Below are positions 1 through 9,959 of a DNA stretch of 64,000 nt, in pieces; positions within the stretch are counted from its first letter, which is position 1, and each line of letters opens with the position of its first letter. The DNA is from Neoarius graeffei (Eukaryota > Chordata > Actinopteri > Siluriformes > Ariidae): contig NC_083583.1 in the NCBI RefSeq assembly GCF_027579695.1, positions 18,750,257 to 18,814,256 on the forward strand, written 5' to 3'. The notes beneath the pieces were generated by a model that worked only from the letters and a program-made list of their open reading frames with translations, searched no databases and was not told where the DNA came from. The position numbers and the translations under genes were made by a program.

Positions 1-2
1 AC

Positions 3-226
3 CTGAAGACCGTCTACTGGCTCCATCACGCAAAGTTCCAGAGTAGTAGAAACATCTGGAGCTGTCACTCCATTGGAGGCCAGGAGAGTAAGTTGATGGC
101 ATCCCAAGCCCAAAAGCTGTAAAGCTTTTTGAGGGATAGTGATGTTGTGAGGAACGATCCCTCTGACTTCAGAAGAGTTGGCAAGCTCAGTGACCCCATG
201 TTGGATTTTGTATGTGACGTTCGTAC
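3..226 (-). CDS. pkd1l2: pkd1l2 exon 7 (PKD-like segment), last exon in window
   Basis: Acceptor TTCCATCAG. The donor CAG|GT falls on the last two bases of the window (2-1). The reading frame is open and continuous with exon 6. It encodes NVTYKIQHG through HQLTLLASNGV and VSTTLELCV, which looks like a second, divergent PKD/Ig-like repeat. Confidence 0.75.
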
Positions 227-3200
227 CTGATGGAATAAAAGTGGTTATTTTAAAGTGGATCAATATAGCTGTTGAGGTTTTCATTCATGAAGATGATGAG
301 AGTGTTATATTTTACCAGCACTGAGCTGCACTTGGATTCTCAGTACATGGTGTTTAAGACCTTTACAGGTCTCATTGTCTGTTGTCTGGTTTGAGCTGTG
401 ACACACAATTTTGCAAAATTCCCCAACAGGTTCTTGGACGGTAATGGTTTTCTGAGCTGTCACGTGCCACTCGCTGGTGCTACACTCCACTGTAACAGTG
501 TAGACTCCAGCATCTTGGTACCTGTGCACTACATTACTCTGTAACCTAAAAAGAAAAGAAGACTTAGCCTAATTTTTGTGTCATTTTGATGAATTATAAA
601 GGAATTCTTGAAAGATGTTGAACTTTACTCTTCAGGCATGTAGGGGTCAATGGTGTGTCCATCACCGGCATTCAAGGTGCATGTGAGATTTCCTTGAAAA
701 GGGTGGAGCAACCACTTTATGGATAAGGTGACATTATCAAAGACAGCAGCTTGCTTGTTAATCAGCAGGTGAAGACCTGTTAAGCAATACAGCAATAGAC
801 CTGAATCTAGTAGATTATGCAAGGACATTGAAGCCATGTAATATGGCACATATCATAGATATAACTATTGTGATAAAAGGTTATAGTTCATATACTGCTT
901 GAGCTGCAATATGATTAGAATTGCTCTTGTAATCATGACCCATCTCTGCAATCAAAATTATCTTAATTATCTAAACAGATTTACAGGGACTTCATTTTTA
1001 TTGCAGCATATTAAAACAAGGAGAGTGATAAAGACTGAGAAAGGTCTCTGACCATCTTTGCAGTGATAATCCACTGATAAATAACTTCCTAGTCCTGGGC
1101 AAGGTTCTCCAAACAATGCTCCCTTGGCTACAGCCTGGCATACCTGCAACCCATGGCAGTGCTCTATAGAGAGAGGAAAGTAGCAGTAATTACTGTACAT
1201 ATGAATTTATTCTATCCACATTCACTGGATATGAGCAATAGCGCACTCTGATTGGCTACTCTACTACTAGGATATCAGCTCATATACCGTGAATAGAGAA
1301 AAACAAAATGGTGGAGCGTGTTGCTGAAACAACTGAGGATGAAATAAAAACTTTATTCAACCCCCCCCCAAAAAAAAATTGCTATCAAGTATTTAAAGGA
1401 AACAGAAATAGCTAAAAGAATATAGTCCCCCCTCCCCCCATATCTCCTGTTCCACACTTCAGCCCAGTCGGTATCGGTAATGCACGTTTAAGTTGGTTTG
1501 ACAACCACCAAAAAACCCTAAAGAAGAAGAAGAAGAGAAAACCTCAAAAAATACAAAAATGCAAATAAATATGGAATAAAAGTACATGATGGTAAGAACA
1601 TATAATTTTTTTATTTTTCAAGAATTATTATGATAGCATTTTTCACAAATTGCAACTGTCATTTTGCCAGTTTGTTTACCTTCCAATTCGAATTTGCAAA
1701 AATTAAAAATGTTCTGTTTCTCAAAATCCAGTGAATGTGGATAGAATGAAAAAGTTATTCCACTCAATCTCGTCGTACATGAGACTGCAAGTTGGCCTAG
1801 TGGTTAGCGTGTCTGCCTCTTGATCGGGAGATCGCGAGTTCTACTTACGGTCGGGTCATACCAAAGACCATTATAAAAATGGTACCTACTGCTGTCTGGC
1901 AAGGCACGCTGCAATGCAGATACGAGTGGGGAGTCAAACTCTCACAGTTACCAGAGGACTAGCCCCCCACTGTAACTCTAGCTAGGTAATAGGCGAGAGG
2001 CTGAGGGCTACAGAAACGGGGATCGGCGCCGCCCTATGTGCCACATGGTGTAGGAGGGACTTTGATTGACCTTTTTTTGATTCATTGTACAGTACATGAC
2101 TTACAGCCAACTCAGCACTACACGCCTCGTCGGCTATCAGCTTATGTACGACTCGATTTTGTGGAATAACTGTGAAATATTTTCACTTACAGACCACTTT
2201 GTTCACCTGCTCATTGATGTGATTATCCAAATCAGCCAATCAGATAGCACCAATGCAATGCATAAAATCATGCAGATACAGGACAAGAACTTCAGATAAT
2301 GTTCACTCCAAACTCCAGAATGGGGGGGGGGGGGGGGTACTTGTCATCTTTGACCTTGGCATGGTTGTTGGTACCAGATGGGCTGGTCTGAGTATTTCAG
2401 AAACTGCTTGCTGATCCCCATGCCATTTTCATGCACAACAGTCTCCAAGGTTGACACAGAATGGTTTACACAGTGAGCAGCAGTTCTGTGGGTGGATATG
2501 CCTTGTTCATGAGAGTGGTCAGAGGAGAATAGCCAGACTAGTTTGAACTACGCTACAGTAACTCAAGTACCCACTCTTTACAACAGTGCTGTTCAGCAAA
2601 GCATCTCACAATGCACAACATGTCGAATCTTGAAGCAGATGGGCTACAACAGCAGAAGACCTTGTTAGGTTCCACTCCTGTCAGCTGAAACTGGACAGGA
2701 CAAATGTCGCCTGGTCATTATTCAATCTTCAACTTTGGCTAATTGAATAATTGCGTGAATGAGCAGGTGTACATGTGTTCCTAACAGAGTATATATTTAA
2801 AATATTTCTACCACTATTCCTTTCATACCCGACACCGTATCCACCATGTCGACCCAGCTGCACTCCTCCTGTATGGATGTATGAGGCACAGTGTGTCTGG
2901 CCCTGCAGTAGTGCAGAGTCTTCCTGCCATAGAAGCTGTCATCAATCTCTATAACCTGACCAGACCCACACTGTAGCGTGGCGTTATGTCCCAAACAGGC
3001 TAGAGCATGTCCTGACTCTAAAACAAATGAGAGTAATATGAATTCTTGTTAGAGGAATGGGACTCAGAGACTTGCCTGCGTGTGTTCAAAGAAGACTAAC
3101 CAAACTCGCAGATAAAGTGGAACTCTTGGCTACAGTTTTTGGTTGATGCCCATTGAAATCCAGAGTTCTTCAAAATGTAACCACATGCTTCTCCAAATTC

Positions 3201-6200
3201 AGGTTCACGGAGCCAGTTAGGGTAACTCACATCAGATCCATCCAGCCAGGACAAGGAACCTAGAGATGCAAGAAGCAAAGAGGAAGTTTGCTGGTCATAT
3301 GCATGACTAATGATACACACTGCAATTTCTTAATGAATTATTCAGAAGCAAGGCTATCCCGGATATATAATGATGTGGAATCTAACTGTGTAAGATGTAA
3401 TCAGTCACCTGCAAATCAGGTGCACATGTTTTGGGGTTGTCCATCTGTGGCTGGCTTCTGGCAAGATATTTTTAATACACTTTCAGAAATAAGCGGCACA
3501 CAGATTGAACCGGAGCTCATAACGGCAATTATTTGGGGTTCCTCCAACTACTTGCGACCAAAATTAAAAAGGATGTGATCACCTTTGTTACTTTGTTGGT
3601 GAGACGGCAAATTTTGCTCAGATGGAAATATCCTGCACTTCCATCCCATGCTATTTGGATTCAAGACATTTTAAAATGCATCAAGTTGGAAAAAAATCAA
3701 ACACACATTGAAAGGGTCTGTGAACAAATTCTGGGTAATGTGGACTCCTTTTTTCTATTATGTTAAGCAACGGGATTTCACTGCAATTCTAAGTTAATTA
3801 GGTTTTTTTTAAAATTGCCATTCCCTTATCTCTATTCTTGGTGTATGGGGGCGAGGACACACTGTACTTTGACAGTGTAAAAAACTTTAGAGTGTGGACT
3901 ACATTGTTCATTTGATCTGGTTGACCTGTGAAATAACTTAGTCATATTATGCTAGTATTTTATTTTATTTTGTTTTTTTGTTTGTTTTGTTTATTTTATT
4001 CTCTATTGTCTCATTGCTCTTAATGTTATTTCATACACTTAATGTATAATTTACAAATGCAGCTATTTTGTAATGCAGATTATACTAAAACTCAATAAAA
4101 AAGAAAGTTGGGAAAAATGATTTATTCAGAAGGGAAATATGATGTCTCATCTCATCATCTCTAGCCGCTTCATCCTGTCCCACAGGGTCACAGGCAAGCT
4201 GGAGCCTATCCCAGCTGACTACAGGCAAAAGGCAGGGTACACCCTGGACAAGTCACCAGGTTATCACAGGGCTGACACATAGACACAGACAACCATTCAC
4301 ACCTACGGTCAATTTAGAGTCACCAGTTAACCTAACCTGCATGTCTTTGGGGGAAACCAGAGCACCCAGAGGAAACCCACACAGAGAACATGCAAACTCC
4401 ACACAGAAAGGCCCTCGCCAGCCACGGGGCTCGAACCCAGACCTTCTTGCTATGAGGCAACAGCACTAACCACTACACCACCGTGCTGCCAGAAATATGA
4501 TGTAAATAACCAATATTTAACAAGAATTAGTGATAATGTGACTTGCTGTCTAGCCATAGTACGATTGGAAGTGATGCTAGTCTAACCTAGCATTAGCAAA
4601 GAAAACAGGCTAAGTATCCAGTTAATGTTAACATTAACTTATTAATTTCCAAAACCTACCTCAAGATGCTTTTTCAAGTTAGACTGGAGTTTTAATTAGG
4701 GAAGCAAAGGAGATGCCTCATTTTATCAAGTCTTTGCTTACTCCAGCATTTTGATACCTTTTACTGAGGTAGGGCCATCTTCAAATTCAACATTACAGTA
4801 TGGTGACTTATCCATATTCATTTGTACACAGAGAGCTTTCACGTTTTGTAGCTTGAGAGGTCAGAGCAGATGAAAATTTGATATAAATAATATATATTTA
4901 ACAGTTATTCCACGAAATTGAGTCATACATAAGCTGATAGCCGAGGTATAGCCAGAGATAGCCATCTCTAAGCCATGTATGACGAGATTGAGTGGAATAA
5001 CTTCTTTTATTCTATCCACATTCACTGGATTTTGAGAAACAGAACATTTTTATTTTTAGCAAATTCGATAAATAAAAACTGTATACAAAACGTCCGACAA
5101 AATCATTTCCACTTAGAATGTAAACAAACTGGTGAAATGACAGTAGCAATTTGTGAAAAATGCGATACTAATTTTTGAAAAATAAAGATACGTTCTTACC
5201 ATCAAATACTTTTATTCCATATTTTGTTGCCTTTTTTATTTTGGGGGTTTTTGTTTTCGAGTAGTTTTTATTTCATCTTCGGTTGGTTCAGCAAAATGTT
5301 CCACCATTTTGTTTTTCTCTACTCATGGTATATAAGCTGATAGCTTAGTAGTAGAGTAGCCAATCAGAGCACGTGACTGCTCATATCCATTGAATGTGGA
5401 TAGAATAATACATATAATGTATAATTGTTTATAAAAGGCACTAGATCCCATATGTAAAATGCACAATGTGCATCATACAGTCATTGGCTGGATGAGAGAC
5501 AAAGAAACCTTTGAGTTTTGTAACAAATACATTGAAGGTTTTGTTTTCAAGTAGTTTTTATTTCATCTTCGGTTGGTTCAGCAAAATGTTCCACCATTTT
5601 GTTTTTCTCTACTCATGGTATATAAGCTGATAGCCTAGTAGTAGAGTAGCCAATCATAGCCATCAAATACTTTTATTCCATATTTTGTTGCCTTTTTTAT
5701 TTTTACATATAAAATTTATGTAAATTTATGTAAAATTATGTACTTGACCAATCTTCGCCAAAATGCACAGGACAACTCACTAGGGCCACAAAAAGACATC
5801 ATTAGTTTTTGGTGGGCCAAGGTCAAAGGTCAAGATCATCAAGGTCAAATCTTGTAAAAACACCTAATAGAACATAACTTCTTATAAAATTATAAAATAC
5901 ATATTATAAAATGTTAAAATTTTTCTTTAAATATAAATCACCAAAATACTGCTAAAATATAGAAGCAAAGTGCAATTAGGTATGTATTCCCCACCATTGG
6001 CATTTATTACCTACATTCTTATCATGCAGTACTAAAACCAAAGTCAGAAAAGACCTCAAAAGAAAGAAAAGCTGACAGATTTGTTGGTTCCATCTTCTAC
6101 AGTGAGGATGTAAAGAATGGAAATCAACAGCATTTGAAAGCATGCAGCACAATAGGGGCTGTGTGAGTGTCTGAATGATAAAACGAGCTTCTTTATACAT

Positions 6201-6918
6201 GGCAACAAAAGGCTCTCCAGCAAATCAAAGAGACTGACACTTTTAGGGCCTTGGTGAATGAAGCAAACAAGCAATCAAAAGGGTGCTGGCTGGCTATTCG
6301 AGATATCTAATGAAAGAAATAGACAATAGGTAGATTGTCAGTTATCAGTGGAAAGCATGATAGTGTGTGATTACAAACTGTGAGCTGTGCCTGTTAAACC
6401 TGCAGACACATTACTGATAACAGTAACAAAGATATAAAACTCTTGGGGATGTACTCTTATTGGTAAATGACAGAAATTTTTTCCTGACTGCAAACACTGA
6501 CAATGGAGACTCCTGCTATAAATGCTAAATAACCATCTTCTTACAGTAAACGTGACTAGAGCAGTTATTATATTATATGTTTTTCTTTGTTTTTACCTCG
6601 CTTGCGACGGAGTAAGCGGGGCGAGGTATTGTAATCAGTGTGGTTTGTTACTTGCGAAAATCTGAGATTTTGGCAAGTAGGTTGATCTGTCCATTTGTTT
6701 GTTTGTTTGTGCTCTAGCGTCGTCATTTCTTGACCAATCTTCACCAAAATGCACAGGACAACTCACTAGGGCCACAAAAAGACATCATTAGTTTTTGGTG
6801 GGCCAAGGTCAAAGGTCAAGATCATCAAGGTCAAATCTTGTAAAAACACCTAATAGACCATAACTTCTTTGTGATTTTCGCAAGTATCGTGCTCTGCACA
6901 ACTTTTAATTTGTTTGCT

Positions 6919-6949
<31 letters not shown>

Positions 6950-9883
6950 CTGTTAACAATCTAGCATCTAGACGGTTGCACCAATTGACTTCAAATTTTC
7001 AAGGTAGGTGGGAAATGGTCTGTAGATTACCTGATTAAATTTTGGGGGTAATCGGGTCAAGATGAAGGTCAAGGTCACTGGAAAGGTCAACCTTTCGGTC
7101 AAAATAACATATTTTCCATTATAACTCAAAAACGGTTGCCGATAGACAAATGACTACTATTATGAGCATATAGGAACTCCTATATGGCCTTTCATTTGGC
7201 ACCATGATCTTTGACCTTGAGTGACCCTGAAAGGTCAAACTCAAGGTCATGGATTTTCAGAGGGCTGTAACTTGAAAACAGTTGATGGTAGACAGATATT
7301 TACCATGATCAACTTATAGGAAGTGCCATATGGGTTTTCATTTGGCATCATGATCTTTGACCTTGAATGACTCTGAAATGTCAAACTCAAGGTCATGGAT
7401 TTTCAGAAGACTATAACCTGATAGCTGATGATTGAGGAATATTACCATTATCAACATTTTGGTATAAAATAAGTGCTGCCGGGTGAGGTTTGTTTTGCCT
7501 GGCAACACTTGTTAAACTCTGTTTAGTGTAAAGTTTACATTATGCATAGCGTCAGGCGTTAGTTCCTGTAAATTAGCTGTTACTATAGAAACCTTAAAAT
7601 ACAGGATGAGATTGCTGTAATATAAACCTGTGATTTGAATTACAGCAGCTTTATTGTTAGAAAATTGGTCAATCTTATGACCAGTCAGGGGTGGGTTTCC
7701 CAATAACGTTGCCCTTTTGAGCTAAAAAGAGAGTTGAGAGACTCTCTTCAGCAACGAACGTTGTCTCTGCACGTTTTGGAACTATAAATACAACCCCAAT
7801 TCCAAAAAAGTTGTGACACTGTGTAAAACATAAATAAGAACAGAATGTGAAGATTTGCAAATCATGGAAACCCTATATTTCATTGAAAATTGGACAAAGA
7901 TCAAATGTTGAAACTGAGAAATTTTATTGTTTTTTGAAAAATATATGCTCATTTTGAATTTGATGTCAGCAACACGTTTCAGAAAAGTTGGGACAGGGGC
8001 AACAAAAGACTGAAAAAGTTGTGTAATGCTTAAAAAAAACCTTAATGGGTTAATTGGCAACAAGTCGTAACATGATTGAGTATAAAAAGAGCATCCCAGA
8101 GAGGCAGAGTCTCTCAGAAGTAAAGATGGGGAGGGGTTCACTGCTCTGTGAAAGACTGCATGGGCAAAAGACTGCAATAACGTTGCCCTTTTGAGCTAAA
8201 AAGAGAGTTGAGAGACTCTCTTCAGCAACGAACGTTGTCTCTGCACGTGGTTTTCCTGAACTCAGTCGTCAGAAGGAGTTTTAATAGCAACATTCCGAAG
8301 AGCTTTTTTGCAGTGAGCATCCCCGGTATAGGCATTAATAGTTGCTAAATCCAGTCGATGAGGTCACATGGCATTGTTTTTTTTTTTTTTTACCAAAAAA
8401 CAATGAAATATAAAGTGTTTAAAATATGTTAAAATATTGTATTGTCATTCAGCATTACATATATAATGTGGTAATTGATACTAGAGCGGCGGCTACAATT
8501 ATCGACAGTCCATAATTATCGACACCTTTTTAGCTTTACCAATAAAAAATTATTTTACAAAGGTGAGTTTCAGTTACAACAATTATTATTGGTTAATTAA
8601 TAAACCGGAAGACCCCCCCGCTCCCTTTGATCTTGTCGTCTGATGACAGCTCGTTACCTGAGATGGAATTTTTTTTCAGCATGATCAGCAATTTGAGGAA
8701 AACCCGGACGTTATCATCGCAGGTAAGCATGGTGGAAAGATCATGGACATGTTTTTACTGACCAAATTTACTGATATTTCATGATCTCCTTGTCGAACCC
8801 TACTTTGTTTCTGACTCTTTCATTTGACAGTCGCCATTTTGTATCTAAACGCGCGTTTGATAAGTCACGTGAGGTGTCGATAATAGTGATCACTTTCATC
8901 GGTGTCCACCATTATCGACACCCTGTGGAATTAAGTGGCATTTACAACTGTTATGGATTGATCTTTGTGTAACATTGTTGAGGTAGATGAAGTACTTTAA
9001 AAAATAAAAGTGCTGTGATTTATAATTTTTTTCTGAATCATAACAGAATGGAATGCTTATAGAGTATTTGGAATCCTATTGCAATAAATAGAATTGACCA
9101 GAATTAAATTCCTAGCATATTAAAAATGACATGCTTGATAGGTGTTCTAATCTTTAAGACATTTTGCTTTTTGTCTGTAGAACTTTATGGTAAGCAACTT
9201 AGATGTGTGTTAAGCTGCCTTTAAGATTATAACCCAAGGCTAGTTATCCACAATGAGCTCCTCCTTGCCAATTCAACAACTTCAATGACTAAAAACCTTA
9301 ACACACACCTTAAAATATGGCACATCTCATCTCATCTCATCTCATCTCATCTCATCTCATCTCATCTCATCTCATCTCATCTCATCTCATTATCTCTAGC
9401 CGCTTTATCCTTCTACAGGGTCGCAGGCAAGCTGGAGCCTATCCCAGCTAACTACGGGCGAAAGGCGGGGTACACCCTGGACAAGTCGCCAGGTCATCAC
9501 AGGGCTAATATGGCACATATGAAAATAAATATGTAGCACTACTTAAGACAAAAGCACTTGCCTTCTGTGGCAGTGGAGCCCATGCTGAGGTTGAAGGAGG
9601 CAGGTGCGAGTCCTAGCCACCAGTCCTGCTCTGATTGCAAATATCTCTGGAGAAACTGTTGCATCTCATCATTCCGGATGAAGGCCAAATGTCCACCACC
9701 ACGCTCACACCAAGTTTGAGCTTCGACGAAGCTGCGCTGCAGGGTCACAAACTCATAGCAGGAGCCTTCAAAAGCTTTTTGGTGCTCAAGACAGAACAGG
9801 GTTTCTGTGTCTTCTTCACTATCAACTGCACTGACTGTGAGAATGACCAAAAGTAGGAGAGTGGAGAGAAGATGCGTATCCAT
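3..9883 (-). CDS. pkd1l2: pkd1l2-like gene, coding exons 1-7 (5' part, continues beyond left edge)
   Basis: Polycystin-1-like 2 family: a large multi-pass membrane protein with an extracellular lectin-rich N-terminus. Seven exons splice in frame: 9562-9883, 3101-3259, 2829-3017, 1053-1163, 629-776, 316-545 and 3-226, giving 1383 nt or 461 codons. Residues 1-20 are a hydrophobic signal peptide. Residues about 30-159 are a C-type lectin domain with the WWLGL and WLDGS motifs and paired cysteines. Residues about 165-260 are a cysteine-rich SUEL/galactose-binding lectin domain. From about residue 262 there is a PKD repeat with an AGDG turn and the HRYQDAGVYTVTV strand, then a second, weaker PKD-like stretch. 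CTLD plus SUEL plus PKD in this order points to PKD1L2 rather than PKD1L3, which lacks the SUEL domain. GPS, PLAT and channel parts would lie left of the window. Intron 1 is 6.3 kb and full of repeats. The opposite-strand BCO1-type neighbour supports the call. Confidence 0.87.
316..545 (-). CDS. pkd1l2: pkd1l2 exon 6 (PKD repeat, second half)
   Basis: Acceptor CTTTTTAG, donor GCTG|GTAAAA. It carries YQDAGVYTVTVECS, the C-terminal strands of a PKD repeat, followed by a cysteine-containing linker with an N-glycosylation sequon (NQT). Confidence 0.82.
629..776 (-). CDS. pkd1l2: pkd1l2 exon 5 (PKD repeat, first half)
   Basis: Acceptor GCTTAACAG, donor GAAGA|GTAAAG. It encodes the first strands of a PKD immunoglobulin-like repeat, ending in LNAGDGHTIDPY, where AGDG is the typical PKD turn. 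Confidence 0.82.
1053..1163 (-). CDS. pkd1l2: pkd1l2 exon 4 (SUEL-type lectin domain, C-terminal part)
   Basis: Acceptor CTCTCTATAG, donor G|GTCAGA (weak but in frame). It encodes HCHGLQVCQAVAK, then DPC-like GEPCPGLGSYLSVDYHC, the usual end of a SUEL domain. Confidence 0.82.
1206..1749. mobile_element. TIR MITE, copy 1
   Basis: Bounded by inverted repeats: TTATTCTATCCACATTCACT on the left and its complement AGTGAATGTGGATAGAA on the right. It has no coding capacity. A second copy with the same termini is at about 5006-5408. It sits in intron 3 of pkd1l2 or just past it and abuts exon 4's acceptor side. Confidence 0.6.
1783..2091 (+). mobile_element. tRNA-derived SINE (family 2)
   Basis: The tRNA-like head GGCCTAGTGGTTAGCG (A box) is followed by a B-box-like GCGAGTTCTAC and a body that recurs at 25190-25532 (minus), 59323-59592 and 62789-62928. 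It is flanked by the target duplication GTACATGA (1775-1782 and 2092-2099). It inserted into a palindromic element whose halves lie at 1752-1780 and about 2092-2160. Confidence 0.65.
2338..2790. repeat. Dispersed teleost repeat
   Basis: Contains the segments ATGCCTTGTTCATGAGAG and AGCAGGTGTACATGTGTTCC. These match, in part inverted, the repeat at 43195-43490. It is non-coding and lies between exons 3 and 4 of pkd1l2. Confidence 0.5.
2829..3017 (-). CDS. pkd1l2: pkd1l2 exon 3 (SUEL-type lectin domain, N-terminal part)
   Basis: Acceptor TTGTTTTAG, donor G|GTATGA. It encodes the start of a galactose-binding lectin domain. Visible hallmarks are LQCGSGQVIEIDDSFYGR, HYCRA and the downstream EECSW cysteine. 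Phase 1 at both ends. Confidence 0.87.
3101..3259 (-). CDS. pkd1l2: pkd1l2 exon 2 (second half of CTLD)
   Basis: Acceptor CATCTCTAG, donor G|GTTAGT. It encodes SLSWLDGSDVSYPNW through HFICEF, the C-terminal half of a C-type lectin fold with its conserved cysteines. The EPN or QPD calcium-site tripeptide is absent; the equivalent position reads REPEFG. Phase 1 at both ends. Confidence 0.88.
3325..4110 (+). pseudogene. LINE-1 3' end (C-terminus of ORF2 plus 3' UTR)
   Basis: Translation gives the L1 ORF2 C-terminal zinc-knuckle-like signature CVRCNQSPANQVHMFWGCP. A frameshift near 3560 then leads into FVTLLVRRQILLRWK. It is followed by a 3' region that ends in AATAAAAAAG. It is 5'-truncated and dead, and lies antisense to pkd1l2 in intron 1, starting only 60 bp from the exon 2 acceptor. 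Confidence 0.7.
4146..4491 (-). mobile_element. tRNA-derived SINE (family 1), full length
   Basis: Read on the minus strand it has the tRNA-like head with A box GTGTAGTGGTTAGTGCTG and B-box region GGTTCGAGCCC, a body ending in the tCTCTAGCCGC region, and a (GATGA)n-type tail. A perfect 12-bp target duplication GAAATATGATGT flanks it (4134-4145, 4492-4503). Confidence 0.8.
4904..5003. repeat. Palindromic hairpin element
   Basis: GTTATTCCACGAAATTGAGT on the left is inverted at the right end (ATTGAGTGGAATAAC), forming an imperfect ~100-bp palindrome. The same palindrome, split by a SINE, is at 1752-2160. Confidence 0.5.
5006..5408. mobile_element. TIR MITE, copy 2
   Basis: It has the same terminal inverted repeats as 1206-1749 (TTATTCTATCCACATTCACT ... 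AATGTGGATAGAATAA). No reading frame of interest. It lies in pkd1l2 intron 1. Confidence 0.6.
5540..5703 (+). repeat. Shuffled local duplication of MITE copy 2
   Basis: 5540-5657 repeats about 5254-5372. It is followed directly by a copy of about 5203-5241 (TCAAATACTTTTATTCCATA). The two blocks are therefore present in swapped order. Confidence 0.6.
5740..5890 (+). repeat. Partial copy of the 6590-7510 repeat
   Basis: 5752-5882 is nearly identical to 6729-6868, including GGGCCAAGGTCAAAGGTCAA, which holds a direct repeat of the AGGTCA hexamer. The rest of 5890-6590 is AT-rich with no feature I can name. Confidence 0.6.
6590..7510 (+). repeat. Unclassified dispersed repeat rich in AGGTCA half-sites
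   Basis: Begins near CTCGCTTGCGACGGAGTAAG and ends near GGGTGAGGTTTGTTTTGCCT. The two ends look like degenerate inverted arms (CTCGC..., ...GTGAGG). It contains many AAGGTCA and TGACCTT hexamers and a (GT)n run at 6919-6945. No protein is encoded. Confidence 0.45.
7701..8248 (+). repeat. 400-bp insertion flanked by a 74-bp direct repeat
   Basis: 7701-7774 and 8175-8248 are identical 74-bp direct repeats starting CAATAACGTTGCCC and ending CTCTGCACGT. Between them, 7779-8168 is identical over 390 bp to 10698-11087. That source is the 5' end of a Tc1-like element plus its last non-element bases. No transposon end lies at the right junction. Six filler bases (8169-8174) precede the second repeat. 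Confidence 0.85.
8490..8930. repeat. Possible small element with ATTATCGACA motifs
   Basis: AATTATCGACAGTC and AATTATCGACACC near 8498-8530 recur inverted as GGTGTCGATAAT and direct as ATTATCGACACC near 8873-8923. This may be a degraded TIR element. Nothing else was recognised between 8249 and 9310. Confidence 0.3.
9326..9506 (-). mobile_element. 5'-truncated SINE (family 1) with a CTCAT-repeat tail
   Basis: The 3' half of family 1 only (minus orientation), with an expanded (CTCAT)n tail at 9326-9390 on the plus strand. A 12-bp target duplication AATATGGCACAT at 9314-9325 and 9507-9518 shows it was truncated on insertion rather than deleted later. It sits just below exon 1 of pkd1l2, in intron 1. 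Confidence 0.8.
9562..9883 (-). CDS. pkd1l2: pkd1l2 exon 1 (signal peptide and first half of CTLD)
   Basis: Starts at the ATG on 9883-9881, followed by a leucine-rich signal peptide. It encodes 107 codons plus one base. The exon ends at AAG followed by GCAAGT, which is a GC-AG donor with an otherwise perfect consensus. Exon 2 restores the reading frame exactly. No GT donor nearby would do so. Confidence 0.85.
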
Positions 9884-9930
9884 CTTCCTTTCTTCTCCTG
9901 CATACTTTTACAAGCAGGCAGGTGTGCATC

Positions 9931-9954
9931 TATATTTAAAGGGGATTGACGTCA
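9931..9954 (-). promoter_or_regulatory. Candidate pkd1l2 core promoter: CRE next to a TATA-like box
   Basis: A perfect palindromic CRE (TGACGTCA, 9947-9954) lies just upstream of a TATA-like TTTAAATATA (9940-9931, minus strand). The ATG is about 48 bp further on. The order CRE, TATA, ATG is right for a compact promoter with a very short 5' UTR. Transcription start is inferred, not seen. Confidence 0.4.
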
Positions 9955-9959
9955 ATGCC

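Noticed and set aside
1787-1860. A second possible tRNA gene
   Set aside because: Same reasoning; the body and target duplication mark it as a SINE.
7701-8248. Two independent Tc1-like insertions (7779 and 10698)
   Set aside because: Both copies share non-element flank and the right break is mid-element, so it is one insertion plus one copied block.
9322-9390. CTCAT repeat as a satellite or telomere-like array
   Set aside because: It is the tail of a truncated SINE, as shown by the 12-bp target duplication.
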